The notes: generated from the letters alone by a model not told the origin. 64,000 bases of DNA from JASLDZ01 sp038226305 (GCA_038226305.1 JBBRQN010000009.1:1-64000); one strand, 5' to 3'. Counted from the first letter of the stretch, positions 1 through 8,303 are shown. Numbers and translations are program-made.

Positions 1-1123
1 CTCCCCAGTAATACTCCCCGGCCGAGAGCTGGCCGGTGGAGACCTGGCTCTGCGACGAGGCGAAGCCCAGGCCGAAGCCGATGCCGGTGTTCACCGTCTC
101 GGAGAACAGGCCGATGGCCCAGCCGGTCAGGTCGCCACCGTCCGGCAGGTGGTTGGCGCGCATCAGCTCGATCGTGCGCCGGTTGAGGATGCGCGCGCCG
201 TCCAGCTCGCCGCCGTTGAGCAAGCAACGGCAGAAGCGCAGGTAGTCGTCGGCCGTGCCCACGAGGCCGCCGCCGCCGGATAGGAATGCCGGCTCGTGCA
301 GGAAGAAGCTCTTCTGCGGGTCGTCGACCATCTTCAGCTTCCGATTCTCATCCCGCATATAGTTGGCGGCGAAGCGGTCGCGCTTGGCCTCCGGCACGGA
401 GAAGCTCGTGTCCGTCATGCCCAAGGGGCCGAGGATGTGCGCCTGCAGGTAGGCGTCGAAGCGCATGCCGGAGATGCGCTCCACCACCGCTCCGATCACG
501 TCGGTGGCCAGCGAGTACATCCACGCCTCTCCGGGCTGATAGCGCAGGGGCAGCTTCGCCAGCTTGGCGATGAAGTCGTCCAGCGTCTCTTCCACCGTGC
601 CGCGCACCTTGGCGTTCTTGTAGAGCTGATCGACGGGGTGGCGGGCGGCTGGGGCGCCCACCGTCTCCAGAAGCGTGCCGTAGGTGAGGCCCGAGGTGTG
701 GCGCAGGAGATCCCGGAAGCTCATGGGCCGTTTGCAGGGCTCGGTGACCAGCTGATCGCCTTCGCCCGAGACCCACACCTGCAGGTCCGCCCACTCGGGG
801 ATGACGCTCGCCACGGGATCGTCGAGCTGGAACAGGCCGAGCTCGAACAGCTGCATTAGCGCCACCGAGGTGATCGGCTTGGTCATCGAGTAGATGCGGA
901 AGATGGCATCGTCGCGGAGCGGCGAGCCGCGATCCAGGTCTGCGCTGCCCAGCGTCGCCTTCAGCACCGTGTGGCCGCGGCGGTGCACCACGAGCTGGCA
1001 GCCGCTGATCTTCTGCGCATCCACATAGCGGGTCTGCAGGTGGTCCACCGCGCGCTGCAGGCGCTTGGGGTCTACGCCCGCGGCCTGGGCGGCGGAGGCG
1101 TCTGGCGCGGCATCGTAGGCCAT
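1..1123 (-). CDS. Serine hydrolase, beta-lactamase class C family (3' end beyond window)
   Basis: This is a penicillin-binding-protein-like serine hydrolase (beta-lactamase/esterase EstB family); its substrate cannot be told from sequence. The translation starts MAYDAAPDAS at an ATG complementary to 1121-1123 and runs off the left edge after 374 codons, so the C-terminus is missing. The nucleophile motif SMTK is at about residues 79-82 in the context FRIYSMTKPITS. A second motif, YSL (WMYSLATDV), is near residue 203 and corresponds to the Y-x-N region of class C enzymes. No signal peptide is visible, so a cytoplasmic esterase or peptidase is more likely than a true beta-lactamase. The next gene, on the same strand, begins 51 bp downstream of nothing shared, so no operon is evident. 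Confidence 0.85.
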   Translation of the reverse strand, partial: MAYDAAPDASAAQAAGVDPKRLQRAVDHLQTRYVDAQKISGCQLVVHRRGHTVLKATLGSADLDRGSPLRDDAIFRIYSMTKPITSVALMQLFELGLFQLDDPVASVIPEWADLQVWVSGEGDQLVTEPCKRPMSFRDLLRHTSGLTYGTLLETVGAPAARHPVDQLYKNAKVRGTVEETLDDFIAKLAKLPLRYQPGEAWMYSLATDVIGAVVERISGMRFDAYLQAHILGPLGMTDTSFSVPEAKRDRFAANYMRDENRKLKMVDDPQKSFFLHEPAFLSGGGGLVGTADDYLRFCRCLLNGGELDGARILNRRTIELMRANHLPDGGDLTGWAIGLFSETVNTGIGFGLGFASSQSQVSTGQLSAGEYYWG

Positions 1124-1174
1124 GTTCGGCGTTTCCCTTGCAGGCGCTTCCAGCGGTGCCCGTCGTGGATGAAC

Positions 1175-1936
1175 CTATCGGCGCTTGCGGGCGTCCGTCC
1201 AGCCATGCGCGGCGTGGCCGGCTTGCAGCGCGCGGATCAGGCGGGCGTCGGCACCCAGCGCCTTGAGGTCGGTGAGAGTCAGGGTGACGGTCTCGGCGCA
1301 GGCCTTCATCGCGTGCGGAAAGGCGTTGGTCTCGATGGAAACGCCCGGGGTCTTGGCGTCGAGCCACAGCATCAGCGCCAGTGGCTGCTCGTAGGCTCCA
1401 TCGCAGTCCTTGCGCAGCTCCTTGTCCTGCCCGGCGGTCGCCTTGCGACGGTAAAGCGCCGACAGGCGCGCCGATGTGAGTGTGCCCACGGTGGTGCCGT
1501 CCGACACGGAGTCCGTGGTGGCGGTGCCGGTCACGGAGGGCGGAAAAAGCTTCGCCCAGTTCACGGGCGCACCGGTCGCCAGGTCGTAGGTCAAGGGCAG
1601 CGTGGCGGTGTCTGGATAGGGGCCGCCGCAGTAATAGTCGTCGGCGGCGACCACGCTCAGGAAGTCCGGGCCGGTGAACGGGGTCGTCACCGTGCGGGAC
1701 CAGTCGCCGCGGCCCTTGCCGCCGGGCCCCGTGCAGTCTCTCACAGCGACGCGCAGGCGAGCATCCCCACGACCGAGGGCGGCGTTGATCCTGCTGGTCG
1801 CAGGGGTGGCAGGCGCGCTGATGCGAGGGAAGGCGTGAGCCGCCTGCGTCACGGGGCGCTGGGCCTGCAGAATGACGGGCGGGGCTGCGGCCGCGAAGGC
1901 GAAAGAAAGCGAAAGGGCGAGAGGCGCAAAGAGCAT
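1175..1936 (-). CDS. Secreted protein of unknown function
   Basis: The 253-residue product starts with a clear signal peptide (MLFAPLALSLSFAFAAAAPP), so it is exported to the periplasm or beyond. The mature part is a single domain with several cysteines, including DDYYCGG and KACAETV, which could form disulfides. The stretch LTYDLATGAPVNWAKLFP resembles the beta-strand and turn pattern of DUF3298/RsiV-like extracytoplasmic domains, but this is only a resemblance. The protein ends in the basic tail DARKRR. It precedes the serine hydrolase gene on the same strand with a 51 bp gap, so the two may be co-transcribed. I do not recognise a specific family. Confidence 0.7.
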   Translation of the reverse strand: MLFAPLALSLSFAFAAAAPPVILQAQRPVTQAAHAFPRISAPATPATSRINAALGRGDARLRVAVRDCTGPGGKGRGDWSRTVTTPFTGPDFLSVVAADDYYCGGPYPDTATLPLTYDLATGAPVNWAKLFPPSVTGTATTDSVSDGTTVGTLTSARLSALYRRKATAGQDKELRKDCDGAYEQPLALMLWLDAKTPGVSIETNAFPHAMKACAETVTLTLTDLKALGADARLIRALQAGHAAHGWTDARKRR

Positions 1937-2038
1937 GCGCGCAGGCTAGCGTGAGCGACGGCGTTCGTCACCCGATGGCCCACAGTCGAGAATGGGGCAC
2001 CCGCCCCGGTCGCGTGACCGGAGCAGGTGCCTAAAGTC

Positions 2039-2692
2039 CTAGATCTGGCGAAGCTGCTCGGCGGAGGACTTGCCGCTGCGGCGGTCCTGCTCGATCGTGT
2101 AGCCGACGCGCAGGCCTTCCGCGAGCTGGAGGCCCGCCCGTTCGGCCGCCGAGGCGTGAACGAACACATCGCCGCCGCCGTCGTCCGGCTGGATGAAGCC
2201 GAAGCCCTTGGTGGGGTTGAACCACTTCACGACGCCGGTGCCGGGTGCGCCGGGCTGACCGCCGCCACCGCCGCCGCCGCCACCGCCGCCGCCGCGGGGC
2301 GCGCCGTAGCCGCCACCACCGCCGCCGCCGCCGTAGCCACCACCACCGCCACCGCGGTCGCCATACCCACCACCGCCGCCGCCGCCGTAACCACCGCCTC
2401 CGCCGCCGCCGCGATCACCGTAGCCGCCGCCGCCGCCGCGAGGCGCGCCGCCACCACCGCCGCCGCCAGGCACGGGGCCAGAGCCGGTGACTTCGAGTTC
2501 ACCGGCCGACACCTTGCCCGAGCGCTTGTCCGGCACGAGTTCGTAATTGACGAGGTCGCCCTCGTTCAGGCCGCGCAGGCCGGCGGCCTCGACCGCGCTG
2601 ACGTGCACGAAGACGTCGGCCGAACCGTCGTCAGGGGCGATGAAGCCGAAGCCCTTCGTGGCGTTGAACCACTTCACAGTACCGGTAGCCAT
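2039..2692 (-). CDS. Double cold-shock-domain protein with polyglycine linker
   Basis: The 217-residue protein has two complete cold-shock domains, at residues 1-68 and about 152-217. Each has the RNP1 core KGFGFI and an RNP2 core (DVFVHV, DVFVHA), so both should bind single-stranded RNA or DNA. Two-domain CSD proteins are typical of Alphaproteobacteria, where they act as RNA chaperones. The linker (about residues 70-150) is unusual: almost pure glycine broken by YGDR, GYGG and APRG units, resembling eukaryotic RGG/GY-rich low-complexity RNA-binding regions. The start is supported by the standard MATGTVKWFN N-terminus. About 225 bp of non-coding DNA lies upstream, room for a cold-responsive 5' leader, but no specific element was recognised. 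Confidence 0.93.
   Translation of the reverse strand: MATGTVKWFNATKGFGFIAPDDGSADVFVHVSAVEAAGLRGLNEGDLVNYELVPDKRSGKVSAGELEVTGSGPVPGGGGGGGAPRGGGGGYGDRGGGGGGGYGGGGGGGYGDRGGGGGGYGGGGGGGGYGAPRGGGGGGGGGGGGQPGAPGTGVVKWFNPTKGFGFIQPDDGGGDVFVHASAAERAGLQLAEGLRVGYTIEQDRRSGKSSAEQLRQI
2262..2473 (-). repeat. Low-complexity GGN/GCC triplet tract encoding the glycine linker
   Basis: About 210 bp of nearly uninterrupted GGY/GGN codons (read as CCGCC on the plus strand) lie inside the cold-shock gene. The tract encodes a roughly mirror-symmetric series of APRG, YGDR and YGG units. Such a tract is prone to slippage, and units of three bases keep the frame, so length variation between strains is expected. Confidence 0.85.
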
Positions 2693-2917
2693 GTAGATCT
2701 CACGTTGGGTGGCGGTGCAGATTTCCGCTCGATACGCATGTCGAGTCGCGTTGCGAAGGTCAACCGGGAACCTGCGGCTACATGACAGTTGTTATTGTCT
2801 AGCCAGCCGTCGCGCCGGGAATCGCTGCGCGATGATGGGTTCGCGGGGAACTTGAGGCGAAACCGCTCCGGCCCGCCGCCCGGCACCGCTAGCGCCACAG
2901 GGTGGCCGCGGGACGCT

Positions 2918-2993
<76 letters not shown>

Positions 2994-3058
2994 CCAGCGA
3001 CTTCCACAGCCTTCGGTCGCTTGGGCGAGCGGGGCGGTGGAACCGGGAGGCCGCGGGT

Positions 3059-3086
3059 CATATAGGCCGCCGACCTGCAAGGCAAG
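3059..3086 (-). promoter_or_regulatory. Candidate promoter of tRNA-Lys
   Basis: On the minus strand CTTGCC (3081-3086) and TATATG (3059-3064) are separated by 16 bp and lie about 65 bp upstream of the tRNA-Lys 5' end. The -10 element is good, the -35 moderate. It lies in the short divergent gap to the Hpt gene. Confidence 0.4.
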
Positions 3087-3109
3087 CGGGCCTGTCTTCG
3101 GAGAAGCAC

Positions 3110-3475
3110 ATGCGGCGCGATCTGTCCGGGGCGGTGGATGTGGAACGGCTGGAGACGTTCTGCGCGGGGGATCGTGGCGTGGTGGTGGAGGTGCTGGGCC
3201 TGTTCCGCGAGCAGGCGCAGATCTGGATGCGCCTTCTGGGCGACCCCGACGCCCCGGAGGGCTTTCGCGACGCGGCCCACACCCTGAAGGGGGCCTCTGC
3301 CGGCATCTTCGCCGTGCGCCTGGCGCAGGCGTGCGACGCGGCCGAGGCCGGTGCGGATACGGGGCGGGTGACGCGCGAAATTCTGGTCGAACGGGTGCGC
3401 GACGCCCTCGACCCCGTGCTGATGGACATCGCCGCCTACCTGCACGCCGAGGCGATCGCAGGCCTGCGCCGCTAG
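3110..3475 (+). CDS. Hpt (histidine phosphotransfer) domain protein
   Basis: This is a 121-residue stand-alone Hpt domain. The phosphorylatable histidine is in the motif AAHTLKGASAG (H-x-x-K-G, near residue 62). The whole protein is predicted helical, as expected for the four-helix Hpt fold, and there is no kinase, receiver or DNA-binding domain attached. It probably relays phosphate between a hybrid histidine kinase and a response regulator encoded elsewhere; no partner lies nearby. The ATG at 3110 follows GGAGAAGC, a reasonable ribosome binding site. Its stop codon shares a CTAG tetranucleotide with the stop of the convergent chorismate mutase gene. Confidence 0.85.
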   Translation: MRRDLSGAVDVERLETFCAGDRGVVVEVLGLFREQAQIWMRLLGDPDAPEGFRDAAHTLKGASAGIFAVRLAQACDAAEAGADTGRVTREILVERVRDALDPVLMDIAAYLHAEAIAGLRR

Positions 3476-3822
3476 GGCGCGGTGGTTTCGGGGCTCGAAA
3501 GATCTCGCTGGTCGAACCGCGAGAATTCGTAGGCGATGCAGCGGTCTATCAGCTGTCGCCATACCGGCTCGGCGATGGCTTCGGAGAGGCCTTCGGCTCG
3601 GGCGGCGGTCTTCACCTTGGCCACCACGTCCTCGATGCGGGCACGGTCGTGCACCGCGGTGCGTGCGCCCTTGATGCGGGCGGCGGCGTCCATGTAGCGC
3701 TGGCGTTCGGCCAGGAGGGTCACCAGCGCCCGGTCGAGCGCGTCCACGCCCACGCGCACGTCGTTCATGGAGGTGCAGGCCTCGGGTGCCGTGCGGGCGT
3801 CGATGCTGACGGAGTGGCTCAA
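3472..3822 (-). CDS. Chorismate mutase (AroQ type)
   Basis: This 116-residue, all-helical protein matches the AroQ/PchB class. It has the N-terminal helix pattern VRVGVDALDRALVTLLAER, followed by RQRYMDAAARIKG with the conserved arginine and lysine, then VHDRARIEDV and a C-terminal VWRQLIDRCIAYEF. It would convert chorismate to prephenate for phenylalanine and tyrosine synthesis. Some members of this family are isochorismate-pyruvate lyases, which cannot be excluded. The LysR gene lies upstream on the same strand with a 33 bp gap, so the two may be co-transcribed. Confidence 0.85.
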   Translation of the reverse strand: MSHSVSIDARTAPEACTSMNDVRVGVDALDRALVTLLAERQRYMDAAARIKGARTAVHDRARIEDVVAKVKTAARAEGLSEAIAEPVWRQLIDRCIAYEFSRFDQRDLSSPETTAP

Positions 3823-3855
3823 CCTGATGTTCCCTGCGGCGGGCTCGCCGTCCGC

Positions 3856-4800
3856 CTAGATGTTTGCGCCGTTGTCGATGGAGAGGTTCGCCGCTTCGTG
3901 GGCGGCGGCCTCGGCCTTCAGCCAGGCGGTGAAGGCCCGCACCTGCACGAGGCGGCCTTTGGCGCGGGGATGCACCACGTAGTAGGCGAAGTCGACCGCC
4001 GTATCGATGTGCAGGGGCGCGATCAGCCGACCGGCGTCGATGTCGGCCTGGGCCAGGGTGCGCTTGGCCAGCGCCACGCCCCGCCCCGCCACGGCAGCCT
4101 CGATGCACAGGCTCGACTGGTTGAAGCGAGGGCCGCGGGCCCCGTCGATGTCGCGCATGCCGCGGGCGGCCAGCCACATGGGCCAGTCGGGGCAGCTCTC
4201 GTCCGCATCGGGCGAGCCGTCGTGCAGGAGGGTGTGGTGCGAGAGGTTTTCCGGCGCGACCAGCGGCTTTTCGGCCAGGAGGCCGGGGGAGGCCACCGGG
4301 ATCACGCTCTCGCCCATCAGCCGCACGGTCTCCAGCGCCGGGTAATGGCCGGAGCCGTAGCGGATCGCGAGGTCGACCTCGCCGGTGGCGAAGTCCACAA
4401 GGTCGAAGCCAGCCTGCAGCCAAACATCCACCTCCGGGTGGGCGGCCTCGAATCGGCCGAGCCGCGGCATCAGCCACTTGGCGGCGAAGGAGGGGGCCGC
4501 CGAGAGGGTCAGGCGGTTGCCGTCTGTGGCGGCCGTGAGGAGAGCCGCGGCCTCGGCCAACCGATCGAAGGCTTCGCGCAGGGCGGGCAGGGCCGTCTGG
4601 CCGCCGTCGGTGAGGAGAAGCCCCTTGGGCGTGCGTTTGAAGAGCGGCGCCCCGATATACTCCTCCAGGTTCTGGATCTGCTGGCTCACGGCGCCCGGCG
4701 TCACCGAAAGCTCGTCGGCGGCGCGGGAGAAGTTCATGTGCCGCGCGGCGGCCTCGAAGGCACGCAGGGCGTTCAGCGGCGGCAGGCGACGACGTGTCAT
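3856..4800 (-). CDS. LysR-type transcriptional regulator, GcvA-like
   Basis: The 314-residue protein begins MTRRRLPPLNALRAFEAAAR, the N-terminus characteristic of the GcvA subgroup. The winged helix-turn-helix spans about residues 7-65 (AADELSVTPGAVSQQIQNLE), with a LysR substrate-binding domain behind it (LTLSAAPSFAAKWLMPRL, then DLAIRYGSG). The start was chosen at the ATG complementary to 4798-4800 because the family starts there. It is transcribed divergently from the siroheme/sulfite reductase operon, with 169 bp between, so it may control that operon, itself, or the chorismate mutase gene. Its effector is unknown. Confidence 0.9.
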   Translation of the reverse strand: MTRRRLPPLNALRAFEAAARHMNFSRAADELSVTPGAVSQQIQNLEEYIGAPLFKRTPKGLLLTDGGQTALPALREAFDRLAEAAALLTAATDGNRLTLSAAPSFAAKWLMPRLGRFEAAHPEVDVWLQAGFDLVDFATGEVDLAIRYGSGHYPALETVRLMGESVIPVASPGLLAEKPLVAPENLSHHTLLHDGSPDADESCPDWPMWLAARGMRDIDGARGPRFNQSSLCIEAAVAGRGVALAKRTLAQADIDAGRLIAPLHIDTAVDFAYYVVHPRAKGRLVQVRAFTAWLKAEAAAHEAANLSIDNGANI

Positions 4801-4833
4801 CAGAATTGCTGAGGGGCTTGGGCAGACATTGCG

Positions 4834-4870
4834 GCTTGCGAAGTGTCGCGGCGCGACCGATTTTGCAAGC
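4834..4870. promoter_or_regulatory. Inverted repeat in the LysR/SUMT divergent promoter region
   Basis: GCTTGCGAA (4834-4842) is mirrored by TTTGCAAGC (4862-4870) with one mismatch. The smaller palindrome GTCGC-GGC-GCGAC sits between the arms. The position between divergent LysR and target genes is where LysR-type operators normally lie. Binding is not shown. Confidence 0.3.
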
Positions 4871-4969
4871 GTGCTCCTTCGCCGACCGTGAAGGGGGATC
4901 GGCCGTCGGCGCTTCCTTGAGCCAGGAAGGGCAGCCGGGCTTTCAGTTTTTGTCAGGCGGAGACGCAAG

Positions 4970-5803
4970 GTGGCGCGCAACGTTCGAGGGTCCGACCTCG
5001 TCGTCCTGGCGGGGGGCGGCGCGCCGGCTGCGCGTATGGGGCACGTGGCGCTTGTGGGCGCCGGACCGGGTGCCGCTGACCTTCTCACCCTGCGGGCGGT
5101 GCGGGCGCTGCAGGCCGCCGACGTGATCGTGCACGACCGGCTTGTGTCGGCCGAGGTGCTGGCGACGGCCCCGCCGAGCGCTCGGCGAATCTACGTGGGC
5201 AAGCGCAAGTCGGCCCACTCGGTGCCGCAGGAGGGCATCGACCAGCTTCTCGTGGCCCTGGCTCGCCAGGGACTGAATGTCGTTCGTTTGAAGGGGGGCG
5301 ACCCCTTCGTGTTCGGTCGTGGCGGGGAGGAGCTTCTCGCCTGCCGGGCCGCGGGCGTGCCTTGCGACGTAGTGCCGGGCATCAGCGCGGCCTTCGCGGC
5401 CGCAGCTTCGGTAGGCGCGCCGCTCACCCACAGGGGGCTGGCTCGCTCGGTGACGCTGGCGACCGGCCATGCCGCGCCGGGGCTGGACGGGGCGCCTGAA
5501 CTCGACTGGGAGGCGCTGGCCCGGCCGCAGTCGACCGCAGTGATCTACATGGGCGTCTCGACGGCCGGAGCGATCGCGGCGCGGCTTATCGAGGCTGGAC
5601 GGCCCTGCTCCACACCTGTGCTGGTGGTGGAGAACGCGACTTTGGCGGACGAGCGGTCCATCGCCGCGACCCTAGCGACGCTGGCACAGGCCTGCGCAGG
5701 GCTGGGCGGTCCGGCGGTGCTGATCATCGGCGAGGTGGCGTCTCTGGCTCGTGCGTCCGATGCGGCTGCGACGGTGACTTTGAAGACGGCCGTTTCGGCA
5801 TGA
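4970..5803 (+). CDS. cobA: Uroporphyrinogen-III C-methyltransferase (SUMT)
   Basis: SUMT adds two SAM-derived methyl groups to uroporphyrinogen III to make precorrin-2, the precursor of siroheme and cobalamin. The 277-residue protein has the glycine-rich SAM site VALVGAGPGAADLLTLRA, the signature DVIVHDRLVS, the RLKGGDPFVFGRGGEE motif and VVPGISAAFAAAASVGAPLTHR. The GTG at 4970 gives the ORF its length; an ATG at 5036 (MGHVALVG) is an alternative start and would match the usual family length better. It overlaps the next gene by ATGA (5800-5803), which makes an operon with the sulfite reductase genes and argues for siroheme supply as its role. Confidence 0.93.
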   Translation: MARNVRGSDLVVLAGGGAPAARMGHVALVGAGPGAADLLTLRAVRALQAADVIVHDRLVSAEVLATAPPSARRIYVGKRKSAHSVPQEGIDQLLVALARQGLNVVRLKGGDPFVFGRGGEELLACRAAGVPCDVVPGISAAFAAAASVGAPLTHRGLARSVTLATGHAAPGLDGAPELDWEALARPQSTAVIYMGVSTAGAIAARLIEAGRPCSTPVLVVENATLADERSIAATLATLAQACAGLGGPAVLIIGEVASLARASDAAATVTLKTAVSA

Positions 5804-6174
5804 GCGACGAGCGTCTGCAGGCGATCACAGCCAACGATTTGCGCGAAGGTTGCGTGGTGTTTCGCGCGGGCGACGGCTGGACCGCGCAACTCGCCGACGC
5901 CGACCTCTTCGGCGACCCCGCCCATGGCGAGGCGGCGCTGGAGACGGCCAAGGCCGAGACCACCCGGGTGGTGGACGTCTACCTCATCGACCTGACGCTC
6001 GAGGGCGGCCAGCCCGTGCCCCTGAGCTATCGCGAGCGTATTCGGGCGCTAGGGCCTCCGGTGCATCCCGACCTCGGCAAGCAGACGGTGGGCGGCCCCG
6101 CCATCGAGGCCATCGCCCACGCGACCGGGGGCGCCAGATCCACCGGCCGCCTCAGCCTGATCAAGCGGAAGTAG
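5800..6174 (+). CDS. DUF2849 domain protein (sulfite reductase operon)
   Basis: The 124-residue protein is a soluble small protein that regularly sits between SUMT and CysI in alphaproteobacterial sulfur-assimilation operons. Recognisable parts are ITANDLREGCVVFRAGDGW near the N-terminus and VVDVYLIDL with a C-terminal LSYRERIRALGPPVHPDL. Its start overlaps the SUMT stop (ATGA) and its stop lies 4 bp before cysI, so translation is coupled. Its biochemical role is not known; a helper of siroheme insertion or of sulfite reductase assembly is an inference from context only. Confidence 0.85.
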   Translation: MSDERLQAITANDLREGCVVFRAGDGWTAQLADADLFGDPAHGEAALETAKAETTRVVDVYLIDLTLEGGQPVPLSYRERIRALGPPVHPDLGKQTVGGPAIEAIAHATGGARSTGRLSLIKRK

Positions 6175-6178
6175 ACCC

Positions 6179-7867
6179 GTGCCCACCTCCGCCGCCCACT
6201 ACCTGTATGACGAGTTCGACGCCGCCGTGGTCGCCGACCGCGCCGCCGAATTCCGCAGCCAGGTGGAGCGCCGCCTTTCGGGCGCGCTCACCGAAGACCA
6301 ATTCAAGCCTCTGCGGCTCATGAACGGCATGTACCTGCAGCTGCATGCCTACATGCTGCGCGTCGCCATCCCCTACGGCGTGCTCGACTCCGAGAAGATG
6401 CGGGCCTTGGCAACCGTGGCGCGACGGTGGGACGAGGGGTTCGGCCACTTCACCACCCGCCAGAACATCCAGTTCAACTGGGTGAAACTGAAGGATGCGC
6501 CGGACATCCTGGACCACTTGGCGACGGCCGGAATGCACGCCATCCAGACCAGCGGCAACTGCATCCGCAACACCACCTCCGACCCCTACGCCGGTGCCGT
6601 GGAAGGCGAGGCCGACGATCCGCGCATCTGGTGCGAGGCGATCCGCCAGTGGTCGACCCTGCACCCCGAGTTCAACTGGCTGCCCCGCAAGTTCAAGATC
6701 GCGGTGACCGCCAGTGACACCGACCGCGCCGCCATACGCGTGCACGACATCGGCCTGCACCTGCGCCGCAACGCCGACGGAGAGCTGGGCTTCCAGGTGC
6801 TGGTGGGGGGCGGGCAGGGGCGCACGCCCTACATCGGCTCGGTGATCCGCGAGCACCTGCCGGTGCGGCGGCTGTTCAGCTACCTCACGGCGATCCTGCG
6901 CACCTACAATCGGCTCGGCCGGCGCGACAACATGTTCAAGGCGCGCATCAAGATCCTGGTGGCGACGCTGGGTGCGGCGGCCTTCGCCCGCGACGTGGAA
7001 GCGGAGTGGGAGCGGGTGCTTACCGATTCGGTGCCCAGCGACTTCCCCGAGGAGGCGCTGGCACAGATCCGCGCCCGCTTCGGCGTTGTGGAGTTCGAGA
7101 CGCTGCCGGCCCGCAGCGCCGCTTTCGAGCAGGCCCGCGCCGACGACCGCCGCCTGGCCCGTTTCGCCCGCAACAACCTGACCGCCCACAAGGTGGCGGG
7201 CTACGTCATCGTCAACGTGTCGCTGAAGGGCGACGGCGTGGCACCGGGGGACGCCTCGGCCGCGCAGATGGACGCCCTGGCTGACATCGCCGAACGCTTC
7301 AGCCACGACGAAATCCGGGTGACGCATGAGCAGAACCTCGTCCTGCCGCACGTGAAGCTCGATGACGTGGCGCTGGTGTTCGCTAGCCTCGACGCGATCG
7401 GGCTCGCTACGCCAAACATCGGCCAGATCGGCGACATCATCGCCTGCCCGGGGCTCGACTACTGCGCCCTGGCCAACGCCCGCGCGATCCCCATCGCCAC
7501 CGCCATCCAGGCCCGTTTCACCGACCCGGACCGCGCCGAACTCGTGGGTGAGATGAAGGTGAAAATCTCGGGCTGCATCAACGCCTGCGGCCACCATCAT
7601 GTGGGCCACGTCGGCATCCTGGGCGTCGATAAGAAGGGCGAGGAGTTCTACCAGATCACCCTGGGCGGCCGGGCCGACGAGAAGGCGCGGGTGGGCGACG
7701 CTCTGGGTGCCGCCCTGCCGTTCGACCAGGTGGCCGGAGCGGTGGATTCGCTCGTCGAGGCCTACCTGCGCGAGCGCCTCGAGGGTGAACGCTTCATCGA
7801 CACCTATGAGCGCGTGGGCCTCGGCCCGTTCAAGGAGGCCGTCTATGCCGATGCTCATCCGGCGTGA
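6179..7867 (+). CDS. cysI: Sulfite reductase hemoprotein subunit (nitrite/sulfite reductase family)
   Basis: The enzyme reduces sulfite to sulfide with six electrons using siroheme coupled to a 4Fe-4S cluster. The 562-residue protein shows two ferredoxin-like/reductase repeats. Substrate-binding arginines are in RNTTSDPYAG and FARNNLTAHK. The cluster cysteines are C423 and C429 (CPGLDYC) and C466 and C470 (SGCINACGHHH). The start is GTG at 6179. No flavoprotein CysJ gene is present, so electrons probably come from ferredoxin, consistent with the fpr gene just downstream. The 3' end overlaps the DUF934 gene by 23 bp. Confidence 0.95.
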   Translation: MPTSAAHYLYDEFDAAVVADRAAEFRSQVERRLSGALTEDQFKPLRLMNGMYLQLHAYMLRVAIPYGVLDSEKMRALATVARRWDEGFGHFTTRQNIQFNWVKLKDAPDILDHLATAGMHAIQTSGNCIRNTTSDPYAGAVEGEADDPRIWCEAIRQWSTLHPEFNWLPRKFKIAVTASDTDRAAIRVHDIGLHLRRNADGELGFQVLVGGGQGRTPYIGSVIREHLPVRRLFSYLTAILRTYNRLGRRDNMFKARIKILVATLGAAAFARDVEAEWERVLTDSVPSDFPEEALAQIRARFGVVEFETLPARSAAFEQARADDRRLARFARNNLTAHKVAGYVIVNVSLKGDGVAPGDASAAQMDALADIAERFSHDEIRVTHEQNLVLPHVKLDDVALVFASLDAIGLATPNIGQIGDIIACPGLDYCALANARAIPIATAIQARFTDPDRAELVGEMKVKISGCINACGHHHVGHVGILGVDKKGEEFYQITLGGRADEKARVGDALGAALPFDQVAGAVDSLVEAYLRERLEGERFIDTYERVGLGPFKEAVYADAHPA

Positions 7868-8303
7868 CGCGGGCGGCGCGTTCGCCGCCGCGGCCGACGA
7901 CAGGCCTGTTCCGCCGCTGGCTGCTCTGCTTGATGGCGATGAGGGCCCTGCCGTTCTCCTGACCGTCGAAGACGACTTGGCGCTGCTGGTTCCGCTCCTG
8001 CCGCGGCTTTCGCTGGTGGCGCTGGAGTTCGCCAAGTATCGCGACGGCCGCGCCTACACGACCGCCACCCTCCTGCGTGTGCGCCACGGCTTCACCGGCG
8101 AGCTTCGCGCCGTTGGCGATGTGCTGCTGGAGGAGGCCCCGCAATTCCTGCGCTGCGGCTTCGACAGCTTCGCCGTGGCCGACGGCTCCACGCCGGAGGA
8201 GTGGGAGGCGAAAGCCCATGCCCACCGGCAGGTCTACCAACGCGCAGTCGACGGCCGCACGCCCGTCTTCGCCGAGCGTGCTCCCGTAGCCACGCCCGCG
8301 TGA
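7845..8303 (+). CDS. DUF934 protein (CysI-associated)
   Basis: The 152-residue protein carries the DUF934 core, readable as ALEFAKYRDGRAYTTATLLR, GELRAVGDVLLEEAPQFLRC and GFDSFAVADG. DUF934 proteins accompany siroheme sulfite reductases in Proteobacteria, and a role in delivering electrons or cofactor to CysI is suspected but not established. The start ATG at 7845 has a near-perfect ribosome binding site AAGGAGG (7832-7838) lying inside cysI, with six bases spacing, so this 23 bp overlap is real. Confidence 0.9.
   Translation: MPMLIRRDAGGAFAAAADDRPVPPLAALLDGDEGPAVLLTVEDDLALLVPLLPRLSLVALEFAKYRDGRAYTTATLLRVRHGFTGELRAVGDVLLEEAPQFLRCGFDSFAVADGSTPEEWEAKAHAHRQVYQRAVDGRTPVFAERAPVATPA

Noticed and set aside
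2262..2473. Triplet-repeat tract considered as a CRISPR array or DNA repeat element
   Set aside because: The repeat has a three-base period inside a coding frame and encodes the glycine linker; no spacers are present.
2693..2917. Promoter for the cold-shock gene (TTGACC on the minus strand)
   Set aside because: No acceptable -10 hexamer lies 16-18 bp from it, and a TAGACA sequence further upstream lacks a -35.
6161..8035. A 624-codon minus-strand frame opposite cysI
   Set aside because: It mirrors cysI codons, shows no recognisable family, and the plus-strand operon with coupled starts explains the region.
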